Source of the DNA: a virus
Direction: 5' to 3' (one strand)
Length of the DNA: 21,114 bases
IMG/VR virus record: IMGVR_UViG_3300042463_001774
Coordinates: 1-21,114 of that record
A model generated the notes under the pieces. The model ran no database searches. It was not told where the DNA came from and worked only from the letters and a program-made list of their open reading frames with translations. Positions 6,102 to 14,265 of this stretch are shown one piece after another. How positions within the stretch are numbered: the stretch's first letter is position 1; each line of letters starts with the position of its first letter. The position numbers and the translations under genes are program-made.

Positions 6102-6390
6102 GTTTCACCGCATCACGACGCGAACGCCACGCGCGTAGGCGCTGCATGAGGCTTCCATGCGGCGGCGAAACGACGATCGGGCGCAGCTGCGCAATCATGA
6201 TCGGGCGTCGTCGCACACGTCCGCGCACGAGCGCCGGCACGTCGACGGCCCACAGTGCGTGGACGACGCCTGCGACGATGCCGAACGCACCGAACGGGCG
6301 TTCGCCCGAGGCCCACAGCCATGCGCCGGAGAGCATCGAGCCCACGCAGGCGAGCACGATCCAGCCGCGATAGATCTGCTCACGACGCAT
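6094..6390 (-). CDS. Small two-helix membrane protein
   Basis: A 98-residue protein starting at ATG 6390 with AGGAA about 8 nt upstream, overlapping the previous gene by 11 nt. Two hydrophobic segments are visible: about 11-27 (IVLACVGSMLSGAWLWA) and about 36-55 (FGIVAGVVHALWAVDVPALV). The cytoplasmic-type basic tail has many Arg residues (LVRGRVRRRP and RLRAWRSRRD). This could be a membrane protein needed for tail-tip function or a holin-like protein, but it lies far from the endolysin and is not a recognised holin. It overlaps the large tip gene by 8 nt. Confidence 0.65.
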   Translation of the reverse strand: MRREQIYRGWIVLACVGSMLSGAWLWASGERPFGAFGIVAGVVHALWAVDVPALVRGRVRRRPIMIAQLRPIVVSPPHGSLMQRLRAWRSRRDAVKHG

Positions 6391-6649
6391 CGGGGTGTTC
6401 CTGCGTGTGCGTGTCGTGTGACGGTTCGGCGCACACCGCTTCGCTTGCGGCGATCGCCATCGCGCGGGCGACGAAGGGATCGTCGTGCAGATGCGGAAGC
6501 GCGGCGATCTCGATGCCCTCCTCGCACAACGCACGCAGATCGATCGCGTGCTGGCGGCACCAGGCGCGAATGCTGGGCGTACACAGCGCCCCGGCGGCCG
6601 GATCGACCGCGCGCACATGGCGCAAATGGATGCGCAGGCTGTCCATCAT
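6380..6649 (-). CDS. Small conserved tail-region protein, unknown function
   Basis: An 89-residue protein overlapping the previous gene by four bases. ATG 6649 and ATG 6646 are adjacent and either could serve. It contains two Cys in GALCTPSIRAWCRQHAIDLR and a helical LCEEGIEIAALPHLHDDPFV, then ARAMAIAASEAV. The pattern 'C-x-x-x-I-R-x-W ... G-I-x-x-x-x-L ... D-x-x-x-x-x-A' is seen in small proteins beside hub and tip genes in related siphophages. It lacks the Cys-His pair spacing and surrounding motif of NlpC/P60 peptidases, which occupy this place in lambda and gene transfer agents. Function unknown. Confidence 0.65.
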   Translation of the reverse strand: MMDSLRIHLRHVRAVDPAAGALCTPSIRAWCRQHAIDLRALCEEGIEIAALPHLHDDPFVARAMAIAASEAVCAEPSHDTHTQEHPDAS

Positions 6650-6873
6650 TTACCGCTCTTGGCTTTGATCGGTGTGGTGCGCAGATCGCCGTAGGCCAGG
6701 ACGTTGGGATCGTCGACCCACACTTCGCCGAAGATCACCAGCACCTCGCGCCCTTCTTCGGCGGTCGGCACGGAGAAGTCGGCGAGCGATGGCGGCTTTT
6801 GCGATTGCGGTTTGGGGCGCATCGCGACGCTGATCGCGAGAGCGAGAATGAGGACGACGACGTAAATCCACAT
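6646..6873 (-). CDS. Small membrane-anchored tail-region protein
   Basis: A 75-residue protein with one N-terminal hydrophobic segment (about residues 2-18, WIYVVVLILALAISVAM) followed by a soluble tail. The soluble part, PTAEEGREVLVIFGEVWVDD then PNVLAYGDLRTTPIK, resembles a short module ('P-T-A-E-E-G-R-x-(I/V)-x-V-(I/V)-F-G-x-V ... P-N-V-x-x-Y-G-D-L') common near tail-tip genes of siphophages. It sits between the hub and the large tail-tip gene. The molecular role is unknown. The ribosome binding site is weak. The stop overlaps the next start (ATGA). Confidence 0.72.
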   Translation of the reverse strand: MWIYVVVLILALAISVAMRPKPQSQKPPSLADFSVPTAEEGREVLVIFGEVWVDDPNVLAYGDLRTTPIKAKSGK

Positions 6874-6934
6874 GGCGAAGGCACGGCAATGCCGGCACGG
6901 GTAGCGCGCCGGACGAAGTGGAAGCGGAGGGGCG

Positions 6935-7732
6935 TCAGAACACTGGATCGTTGCCGAAGGGATTGCGCATGCCCTTCAAGGTCGGCTGGCCGCCGTAGTT
7001 CAATTCATTGCGGAATTTCGGGCAGCCGTTCGGCCCCATCGTGCGATCGCAGCCGGGCAGCGCGACGACGCGTGCATCCGGTGCCAGCGCCGCCGGGGTG
7101 AGCAGGCGCAAGGTGGTGCCTGCGTGCGTGACGATGAAGCGACGTTCGATGCCGATCGTCGATGTCCACTGCAGCACGCCGCCGTCGAAGTGGCCGTCGT
7201 CGAAGGCATCGAATGCCGCAGACATGACCGTGTAGCCCGTTGCATCACTGAGCACGGCCGGCACGGCATGCGCGTCCGGATCGGCATTGCACAGCCCCAG
7301 CCCCTGGCTGTAGAGCACCAGCGGACAGTTCGATTGCCAGTTCCGGCGCAACCCGAGGGTCTCGACAGCGGCGGCGAGCGACTGGCAACGCAACTTCGCC
7401 ACGCGGTGCGTTTCGTCCAGATCGGCGACGTGCCCGGTCCACCCCAGACGCACCTGACCGTCTCGCACGCGCACGCGCTTGAGGTCCAAGCGCAGCCGCA
7501 GGCCCGGCGGCACGGGGCGGAACAGGTTCAGCAGCGGCAGCTCGAGCGGCGCGGTGATCTCCAGCGTGTTTCGTGCCTCTTCCGCCGACTGCGCGATCCG
7601 CCCGCGCGTGAGCGCGACCGGGGCGTAGCGCTGGCCCTCGACGATCGCCTCGCGGCCGGCATCGGTGTAACGCCAGTGGACCAACCCGATCGAGAAGTCG
7701 TACAGCTCGATCTCGCGCGAGAGCAGCCCCAT
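6935..7732 (-). CDS. Tail hub protein, DUF2163 / phage BR0599 family
   Basis: A 265-residue protein with the BR0599 signature in its last third: GCDRTMGPNGCPKFRNELNY then GGQPTLKGMRNPFG, with conserved paired Cys and the 'N-Y-G-G-x-P ... N-P-F' ending. The N-terminal half is the DUF2163 domain, starting SREIELYDFSIGLVHWRYTD. Related proteins include the hub of the Rhodobacter gene transfer agent, which links the distal tail ring to the large tip protein. Two further Cys lie in NCPLVLYSQGLGLCNADP. It starts 2 nt after the previous stop with a strong GGAGGAG about 8 nt upstream of the ATG at 7732. The following 61 nt to the next start are noncoding. Confidence 0.88.
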   Translation of the reverse strand: MGLLSREIELYDFSIGLVHWRYTDAGREAIVEGQRYAPVALTRGRIAQSAEEARNTLEITAPLELPLLNLFRPVPPGLRLRLDLKRVRVRDGQVRLGWTGHVADLDETHRVAKLRCQSLAAAVETLGLRRNWQSNCPLVLYSQGLGLCNADPDAHAVPAVLSDATGYTVMSAAFDAFDDGHFDGGVLQWTSTIGIERRFIVTHAGTTLRLLTPAALAPDARVVALPGCDRTMGPNGCPKFRNELNYGGQPTLKGMRNPFGNDPVF

Positions 7733-7734
7733 GC

Positions 7735-9456
7735 CTACGGCTCCTCCGCGGGGATGCCGGCGAAGCTCACCGCGCAATCGAGCAGACCGGCGCTGTCGGC
7801 GTGGTGACGCAGTTCGACCGTATCGCTCGCGAGCGTGACCAGGGCCATCCAGCAGACCAGTCGGACCCATTCGGGTGAGACCACGCGTCCCAACGCGGCA
7901 TCGATCCGCAGCCGCTCGACGGCGTCGCCATTGGTCAGCGTCGCTTCGGACGACGCTTCGACGGCGCGGTAGAACACGGCGCCATCGGTCAGTTCGATGC
8001 GGAGGTGTCGTCGACCCGCCTGCTGGCGCAGGCTGCGGCTGACGCCGCAGGCGACGACAGTGAGCGTGAGCGCGGTCTCGCCGATGGTTTCCACCAGTTG
8101 CAGATCGTCGGTCCAGGTCGGCAACCACAGCGCCTCGGCGCGCCCCTGCAGCCCATAGAGCAGCGCGCGATGCGCGGCCCGTTCGGCGCGGCCGAACAGT
8201 CGCCAGGCGTGCGATTGCGTCGTCCACGCCAAACCCGAGAGATCGTCGACGTGCGTGCGGCCCACCTCGCCATCGAGCCGATCCAGACGTCGCTCGACGC
8301 TCGCGACCGGGTCGCGGGTTTCGTCGCCGCGATGCGCCAGCACCGGAACGCCGCGATAGCGCGTCGCCGGCAGCGCTGGCGGCCAGTCGCAGGGCTCGGT
8401 TGCCTCGAACCGGAGCTGCGTATGCATCAGCCGATCGTTGTGGCGACGCAATTCGGGGGCGTCGGTGAGGCGCGCTGTGCGGCACGGGATCAGGCGCGTA
8501 CCGATCGGCCACGCGCGGCGCGTCGGCGCGCGCAGGCCCATGCGTAGGCGTTCGCCTGTGATCCCCGCGACTTCGACCAGTTCGTAGTCCGCAACGTCGC
8601 GCCAGAGCATCGCGAGACCGCCGACGGCGAAATCCAGACCCGTGGTATCGATCGCAATCTCGGTCGTGCCCGCAGCAAGCGGCGCGCGTAACCACACCGT
8701 ATCGACGAACACCGGCAGCGCCCACACGCGACCCGTCCAGTCGAACAAAGCGTGCTCGACCCAGCGCCGCTCGTGCCGGTCGGCGAGGACGGCGAACTCC
8801 CATGTCCGCCGCGGCGCATCGCGCAGCGGTGTACGCGTGACGGTGCCGGCGACGGCGACCTGCACATCAGTGAGCCAGGCCAACGTCTCGATCAGCGCGT
8901 CGGTCCAGTTCGGCGGCAGCGACCAGGCGTTCAGGCGCAGGCCGTCGATCCGCACCGACCACGTCGCTCCGTCTGCGAACGACAGCATCGCCACTGCATC
9001 GATCACCGGCGGCCCATCGAGGCCGACGGTGATCGTCAGCACTTGCTCTTGCATCGGGCGCAACGTCATCGGCAGCGCCACGGGTGCGTCGAGGGCGCTG
9101 CCGGTATCGCCGTCCAGACGCAGCGCAGTCAGCGTCTGCGGGCGTGTGCGCCATGCGTTCCAGACGGCGATCTCGCGGGTGAGTTCGGAGACGACGTTGC
9201 CGAGTGAGAGCGCAATAGGGGTGAGGTGGATGCGATCGAAATAGTCCTCGGCGAAGCGGTGGGCCATGCGGCCGGTGACGGGCCAGGGCGTCGATGCCGG
9301 CGGCCGGAATGCACTGGCCCACGCGACGAGATGCTCACGCGCATACGTGGCAGGGGCGAACGCCCCCTCACCGAGCGTATTCAGTTCGATCGAGAGCGCG
9401 GGGTTGGTCGCGCCGAACTGGCGCGGCGTCGGCGCGAGTCCGATCAGCGCCGCCAT
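7735..9456 (-). CDS. Putative tail structural protein (573 aa), tail-tip assembly
   Basis: ATG 9456 overlaps the preceding stop by one base (TGATG). The 573-residue protein is beta-rich with no enzymatic motif that I recognise. N-terminal part: MAALIGLAPTPRQFGATNPA. Central part: WEFAVLADRHERRWVEHALF and DWTGRVWALPVFVDTVWLRA, which recalls phage baseplate or distal-tail strand repeats. Later: LLYGLQGRAEALWLPTWTDD. It lies directly before the DUF2163 hub gene, the position held by the distal tail protein in gene transfer agents and many siphophages. That makes a distal tail or tail-hub partner role plausible, but homology is not demonstrated. An extension of the frame upstream to 9804 is antisense-like shadow sequence. 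Confidence 0.72.
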   Translation of the reverse strand: MAALIGLAPTPRQFGATNPALSIELNTLGEGAFAPATYAREHLVAWASAFRPPASTPWPVTGRMAHRFAEDYFDRIHLTPIALSLGNVVSELTREIAVWNAWRTRPQTLTALRLDGDTGSALDAPVALPMTLRPMQEQVLTITVGLDGPPVIDAVAMLSFADGATWSVRIDGLRLNAWSLPPNWTDALIETLAWLTDVQVAVAGTVTRTPLRDAPRRTWEFAVLADRHERRWVEHALFDWTGRVWALPVFVDTVWLRAPLAAGTTEIAIDTTGLDFAVGGLAMLWRDVADYELVEVAGITGERLRMGLRAPTRRAWPIGTRLIPCRTARLTDAPELRRHNDRLMHTQLRFEATEPCDWPPALPATRYRGVPVLAHRGDETRDPVASVERRLDRLDGEVGRTHVDDLSGLAWTTQSHAWRLFGRAERAAHRALLYGLQGRAEALWLPTWTDDLQLVETIGETALTLTVVACGVSRSLRQQAGRRHLRIELTDGAVFYRAVEASSEATLTNGDAVERLRIDAALGRVVSPEWVRLVCWMALVTLASDTVELRHHADSAGLLDCAVSFAGIPAEEP

Positions 9457-10376
9457 CAGGGCGCGTCCCGTAACGCGACGCCGAAGGTGCCGCTGTGCTG
9501 CCCGCCGATCGGCCAACCGGCGCCGTTGCGCTGCACCGGGTGAACCGCGTGCAGCGGATAGGCCATCCAGCGTTCGGGGCCGTAGATCAGCGGCGCGGAT
9601 AGATCGAGGTGATCGAGCCGGCAGTAGCGGGCATGCGCGAGCGTGGCGACGATGGTCTGCCCTTGCGCCTGACGCGCCATCAGCACGTCGATCGGCAGCA
9701 GGACGGTGGCCTGGTTGAACTGAGAAGGCAACGCATGCAGCAGGCCGGCCTTGTGCGAGACGCCGAGCAGATCGCCGGTGTTGCCACCGACATTGGTGCG
9801 CCACGCGGGCGCACCTTCGAGTCCGCAGTGAATGAAGGACGAGTGATACGTTCCCGCGATGCTGGCGAAGAAGAACCCGAGCCCGAAGCCGTCATATGGC
9901 GCTGCGCCGAGCTGGGTGCCGGCATTGGTGTCGATGTAGCTCTTGACGCCCGCGCGTGTGCCGTCGACATCGCCGCGAAACGATCCGCTGCACCACAGGC
10001 CGGCGCCGCCGATCTGCGGCATCGACGACACGCCCCAGTTAAGGTGCTGGTGGCGATCGACGTTGTAGCGCAGCACCACGTAGAGTTCGTCAGGCGCATC
10101 GAACGCGTGCAGCACGTAGACGGCCGGCCACTGGATCGGCGCGTTGGCGATCGACAACAGCTTCACCGACTGCGGGCAGGCGCCGGTCAGCGCCGCACCC
10201 GCTTGGCCGGTGCCGGTCTGTAGCCGCAATTCCGTCGCCGTCGCGGTCAGTTGTACGAACGCGACGCCCTTGCTCAGGATGCTGTTGGTCAACGTCCAGC
10301 CGCGTGCGGTCAGTGTCGTCTCGATGGCGATCTTCAGTGCCGCGAAACTCGCGACCTGTCCGGTGAACGTCGCCAT
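9456..10376 (-). CDS. Putative virion structural protein, partner of the preceding gene
   Basis: A 306-residue protein starting at ATG 10376, overlapping the previous stop as TGATG. It begins MATFTGQVASFAALKIAIET followed by LTARGWTLTNSILSKGVAFV. The centre has DAPDELYVVLRYNVDRHQHL and NWGVSSMPQIGGAGLW, a combination I associate with virion proteins of Pseudomonas and related phages. The aromatic GFGLGFFFASIAGTYHSSFI and the C-terminal PERWMAYPLHAVHPVQRNGA follow. The upstream gene shares the design of an N-terminal 'A-GW' helix-strand unit and aromatic beta blocks, so the two may be distant paralogues or partners. Function is unknown; a tail-tip location is inferred from neighbours. Confidence 0.7.
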   Translation of the reverse strand: MATFTGQVASFAALKIAIETTLTARGWTLTNSILSKGVAFVQLTATATELRLQTGTGQAGAALTGACPQSVKLLSIANAPIQWPAVYVLHAFDAPDELYVVLRYNVDRHQHLNWGVSSMPQIGGAGLWCSGSFRGDVDGTRAGVKSYIDTNAGTQLGAAPYDGFGLGFFFASIAGTYHSSFIHCGLEGAPAWRTNVGGNTGDLLGVSHKAGLLHALPSQFNQATVLLPIDVLMARQAQGQTIVATLAHARYCRLDHLDLSAPLIYGPERWMAYPLHAVHPVQRNGAGWPIGGQHSGTFGVALRDAP

Positions 10377-11401
10377 CAGCTCATCTCTACCGCGACGTAA
10401 TCGCGCCACGTCGTGCGTGCGCCGTCCTGCAACACCACGAAAGCACGGCCGTTGACCGCACGAATCGCATCGACCGCCTGGCGCACGCTCATGCCGGTCT
10501 GGTCGATCACCGCGCTGCCTTCGAGCTGCAGCACATTCTCGGACGCGTTGTTGAAGCCGGAGACGAAACTCACACCGTCGAGCACGCCGTAGAGATTGCC
10601 GCTGCTCGGATAGCCGCGAACGTCGTTGTCGTAGGCGCCGAAGTTCATCTCGTACAGCTCCAGCGGTTGCGGCTGGTGCAAGGTGCCGGCGGGGACGAGA
10701 CAGCGATAGCCGCTGCCATTGCGCGCTACATACTCGCCAGCCAGTCCGGCGTAGGTGGTCTCGCTCGCCTGACCGTTGCCGAAGGGCGAGATCTGCACCT
10801 TCTTCCAGGTGCCGCCGGCATCGCGCAGGAACAGAAACCCATCGTTGTAGCCGGTGTCGCTGCTGCCCTTCCGGCCCTTGTAGGGAAACCAGTGCAGGTC
10901 GCTGTAGCGCTTGGCCTCGCGGCCGTCGAAGTGCCCGGCGACGATCAAGGGCGATGGAAATTCCTTCGGCCGCGCGTAGGCCAGCGCTTTGCCGACGTAG
11001 ACGTGCGCGTAGATCGGCGAACCGACCTTGAAGCTGCCTGCGATGCGACGCGGATTGGCGGTGAGGAAGTAGCTGACGGCTTGATTGTGAGCCGGCACGC
11101 CGCTGGTCTTGATGCCGGGCTGCGCCTCGAACGGTGCTGCCGGCACGTACCCGATCATCGTCGCGGCGAGCAGGTTGTAATAGTCGGCGGCGATCGACTG
11201 ATATGTCTTGAAGCCGACGGTGATCTCTTCCTCGCCCGTGGTGCCGGTGGAGCGCAAGATCAGTTCGCGCTCGGGGCTGGACGTGTCGTAGCGCAGCATC
11301 GTCCAACCCGCCTGCTCGGCGAGCGTCTGAATCGCATCGAGCAAACGGTAGTGGGCATCGTCGCCACCGGCCTTCACGAGCGTGTCGATCGCGTAGGCCA
11401 T
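10376..11401 (-). CDS. Putative virion structural protein downstream of tape measure
   Basis: A 341-residue protein. ATG 11401 overlaps the tape measure TGA by one base (TGATG). It has the look of a family found downstream of tape measures in proteobacterial siphophages: an N-terminal helix/strand (MAYAIDTLVKAGGDDAHYRL then QTLAEQAGWTMLRYD), the LRSTGTTGEEEITVGFKTYQ block, DYYNLLAATMIGYVP, an aromatic stretch with AVSYFLTANPRRIAGSFKVG, and YVGKALAYARPKEFPSPLIV. No enzyme motif is visible. The probable place is in the distal tail or as a tail-associated receptor-contact protein, inferred from position only. The frame is open upstream through the tape measure, but that part is shadow sequence. 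Confidence 0.7.
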   Translation of the reverse strand: MAYAIDTLVKAGGDDAHYRLLDAIQTLAEQAGWTMLRYDTSSPERELILRSTGTTGEEEITVGFKTYQSIAADYYNLLAATMIGYVPAAPFEAQPGIKTSGVPAHNQAVSYFLTANPRRIAGSFKVGSPIYAHVYVGKALAYARPKEFPSPLIVAGHFDGREAKRYSDLHWFPYKGRKGSSDTGYNDGFLFLRDAGGTWKKVQISPFGNGQASETTYAGLAGEYVARNGSGYRCLVPAGTLHQPQPLELYEMNFGAYDNDVRGYPSSGNLYGVLDGVSFVSGFNNASENVLQLEGSAVIDQTGMSVRQAVDAIRAVNGRAFVVLQDGARTTWRDYVAVEMS

Positions 11402-14244
11402 CAGCCGCCTCCGATGCGCTGGCGCAAGAAGCTGCCGTTGCGGTCGATCACGTTGAGAATCGTCTGTTCCATGCCACGGCTCTGCGCCATCGACTCGGCG
11501 AGCGCATCGGTGTTGATCGCATTGATCAGGCGCAGGTTGAGTTGCGGGTTCAGCCCGGCCGCCGCACGCGCCAGTCCGCCGTCGGCGAAATTCACGCGCG
11601 GCGCGCGGGGCAGCGACACGGACGGCGGTGCGGCATGCGCGAATCTTCGCGCGTGCCACGCTTCCAGCGCCGGCATGCCGCGTCGATTGAAGTCTTCGAG
11701 AAAGGGCAGCGCACCGGGTTGGCGCACGACGGCCGAACGCGTCACGAACTCGAAATCCGACAGCCACGCCGGGATGCTGTCAGAGGTCGCTGTGCCCGGT
11801 CCGCGCACATGGCCGCCGGTGGCGTAGCCGCCCCCGCCGTTGAAGGTCGCCTGCGCGATCAGCCCGGCGATGGTCGCGCCTTGCGCGATCGCACCGGCGA
11901 TGAAGGGAATGTTCTGCGGGAAACCCACCTTGCTGGCTTCGGCGACGTTGTTCGCAAGTGCCAGCGCCGCCTGCGCGATCGCGAACGCCTTGCTGAGCGC
12001 GAACAGCGCGCGATAGGTCGCGCTCTGCTCGCCGCCGAAAGACTTGGCGATGTCGGCGAGTTGGCCGAAGGTCGCGGAGGCGCCCGCGAGCAGCACTTGC
12101 GTCTGTGCCGATTGCAGTTGCGCGAGCGCGGTCTGGTGCTGGCGCTCGATGGCTTCTTCCTGCACATCCCACTGCGCATTCAGATCGGCGCGCTGCGAAC
12201 GGAATTGCGCAAGCAACGCGAGCTGTTCGGCATGCCACGCCGTGAGGCGAACACGCGATTGTTCGATCTGCGCCAACTCGCTGCCGGTCTGATCCAACTC
12301 CGGTGCCGCGCCGGGAATGGCATCGGGTTTGCGGAAGCTCGTCTGCACCACACGTGCCATTGCCGCATCGAACGCGGCCTTGGTCGCGATGCCGTCGCGC
12401 AATGCATCGTTCAGCAGGGCGACCTGCGAGCGTGCTTCCTCCAGCGCCACTTCGGTCGGCGTGCGCAGCGAAGCGCGGAGCGCCTCATAGGCACGCATGG
12501 TCTTCTCGAGTTCGGCCTTGCGCTCGCGTTCTGCTTCCGCAGCGGCGCGCGCCTTGTCGAGCGCTTCGGCCTCCTGGATCAGCTGCGCCTTGAGGGCGGG
12601 CGCGAGGGCTTTGAGCGCGCCCTGCGTCGTCTCATAGCGGATGCGTGCGGCCTCGCCAGCACGAGTCTGGCTGGCTTCGACCTCGCCGAGCAGCGCGATC
12701 TCGCGACGCAGGGATTCCAGTTCGCGCTCGGCCGACTCGCGCGCGCGATCGGCATCGGTGGCTTTGGGTTTCAGCGCGCGGGCGGCCTTCGGCGCTTTGA
12801 ACTGGTCGTCGATCTGCGCGCGGCGCGTGCGCTCGAAGGCGGCGAGCGACACGCCTTCGACCTGGGTCACACCACCGGCGCGCAGCGCGGCGATATCGCG
12901 TTCGAGTGCGCGCAGCTGCTGCGCTTTGGCGATCGCGCGGTCCTGGCCAAGCGCCGCCTGCGCGCGACCGAGGGCATTGATCGCGTTGGTCTGCTTTGCC
13001 TGCGTCGCCGCCTGTGCCTCCGCCTTCGCCTGTTCGGCGTTGGCCTCGCGCTGCAGGGTCGCCTGCTCTTGTCGCAGGGCACGGATGCGTTGTTTCGTGT
13101 CGGCGTCGACTTCGGAACTGGCGAGGACCGCATCGAGCGAGTTCAGGCCACCGAGTTCGCGCCATTCGTTGCCGATGCGTTCGAGTTCGTCGGTGGTCTT
13201 CGACAACCGGAACGCGAGATCGTCGCGGCCGATGTTGCGGATCGTCTGCCAGACGCCGCCGATGACCTTGCCGAGCGCGATCCACGCGCGTTCGAGCGAT
13301 CCCGCGCGCGCATACGCCTCCTGCACACGCTGCTCGTGGACACGCGCGAAGGTCTCGATGGCGAGACGTGCGGCGTCCTGCGCACGACCCTGCGCTTCGA
13401 GCGCGCGGACGTGCTGGTACACCTCGACCGAGAGGAAGCGGTACTGCTGGTTGAGCTCGAGTAGTTGCGCGGACGGCGCACGCGCCAGCGCGATCACCTT
13501 CTGCGTCGTATCCTCGATCGACGCGCCGGTCAGGGTCGAGAGATTGACCGCGGCGCTCGCGGCGAGTTCGAGCGTGTCGCCCGCGAGGGTGCCTGCGGCG
13601 GCCAGTGCGGTCAGCGCGGCTTCGGCGTTGCTGTACTCGCCGGTCGCCCCGCCGACAATGTCCTTCATCACGCGCAGCTGTCCGGCCGTGGTTGCAGCGG
13701 CGTTGCCGCTGGCGATCAGCGCGCGCTCGTAGGCTTGCGTTTCCCGATAGCTCGACACGGTTGCGACCGCGACGCTTCCCAGTACCGTTGCGACCAGCGC
13801 GACGCCTGCGACCAGCGGCGTGATCGCGCCGAGCAAGGCACGCGCGGCGGGCACTATGCCGCCGAAGGAATCCTTCAACTGGCCGCCCTGCTGGATGGCG
13901 ACCAGCCACGGCTTCTGACCACCGGCGAGCGAGGTGACGATATCGGTGATCTGCGCCGGCAGCATCCGCATTGCCTGCCGTGTCTGGCCGACGGATACGC
14001 CGTACTCGTTCACGGCCCGCGCGCCGACCTCTGTCGCGCGTGCGCCGCGGCGGTGCGCGCCCGCGACGGCGTCCTGCGCCCCGGCCTGCGCGGCGCTCGT
14101 GCGTGCGGCGGTCGCGCTGGTGGCGTTGAGTTGCGCCACGGCACGGTCGGCGCGACCCAGTGCGCCTTCTACACGCGCGAGGCTGGCCTCGGCCTGCGCG
14201 GAGTCGCCGCGGACCTTCAGATTGAGAACGAAATCCTGATTCAT
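11401..14244 (-). CDS. Tail length tape measure protein
   Basis: A 947-residue tape measure. The N-terminus (about 1-75) is a repeat-rich helical segment. Residues about 95-130 carry the family hallmark PAQITDIVTSLAGGQKPWLV and AIQQGGQLKDSFGG. A hydrophobic membrane-like segment follows at about 137-163. Long charged coiled-coil stretches occupy about 370-640. Near the C-terminus come a second hydrophobic region (IPFIAGAIAQGATIAGLIAQ) and a Gly-rich GGGGYATGGHVRGPG motif typical of lambda-type tape measure C-termini, which are often processed. At roughly 1.5 angstrom per residue the tail would be about 140 nm (inference from the family rule). It starts 21 nt after the chaperone extension stop without an obvious ribosome binding site. 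Confidence 0.93.
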   Translation of the reverse strand: MNQDFVLNLKVRGDSAQAEASLARVEGALGRADRAVAQLNATSATAARTSAAQAGAQDAVAGAHRRGARATEVGARAVNEYGVSVGQTRQAMRMLPAQITDIVTSLAGGQKPWLVAIQQGGQLKDSFGGIVPAARALLGAITPLVAGVALVATVLGSVAVATVSSYRETQAYERALIASGNAAATTAGQLRVMKDIVGGATGEYSNAEAALTALAAAGTLAGDTLELAASAAVNLSTLTGASIEDTTQKVIALARAPSAQLLELNQQYRFLSVEVYQHVRALEAQGRAQDAARLAIETFARVHEQRVQEAYARAGSLERAWIALGKVIGGVWQTIRNIGRDDLAFRLSKTTDELERIGNEWRELGGLNSLDAVLASSEVDADTKQRIRALRQEQATLQREANAEQAKAEAQAATQAKQTNAINALGRAQAALGQDRAIAKAQQLRALERDIAALRAGGVTQVEGVSLAAFERTRRAQIDDQFKAPKAARALKPKATDADRARESAERELESLRREIALLGEVEASQTRAGEAARIRYETTQGALKALAPALKAQLIQEAEALDKARAAAEAERERKAELEKTMRAYEALRASLRTPTEVALEEARSQVALLNDALRDGIATKAAFDAAMARVVQTSFRKPDAIPGAAPELDQTGSELAQIEQSRVRLTAWHAEQLALLAQFRSQRADLNAQWDVQEEAIERQHQTALAQLQSAQTQVLLAGASATFGQLADIAKSFGGEQSATYRALFALSKAFAIAQAALALANNVAEASKVGFPQNIPFIAGAIAQGATIAGLIAQATFNGGGGYATGGHVRGPGTATSDSIPAWLSDFEFVTRSAVVRQPGALPFLEDFNRRGMPALEAWHARRFAHAAPPSVSLPRAPRVNFADGGLARAAAGLNPQLNLRLINAINTDALAESMAQSRGMEQTILNVIDRNGSFLRQRIGGG

Positions 14245-14265
14245 GCGGCAGCGGGTGTGATGGCG

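Noticed and set aside
11542-13464. A long plus-strand reading frame of 640 codons
   Set aside because: It is antisense to the tape measure gene and has typical mirror composition of a coiled-coil gene in a GC-rich genome.
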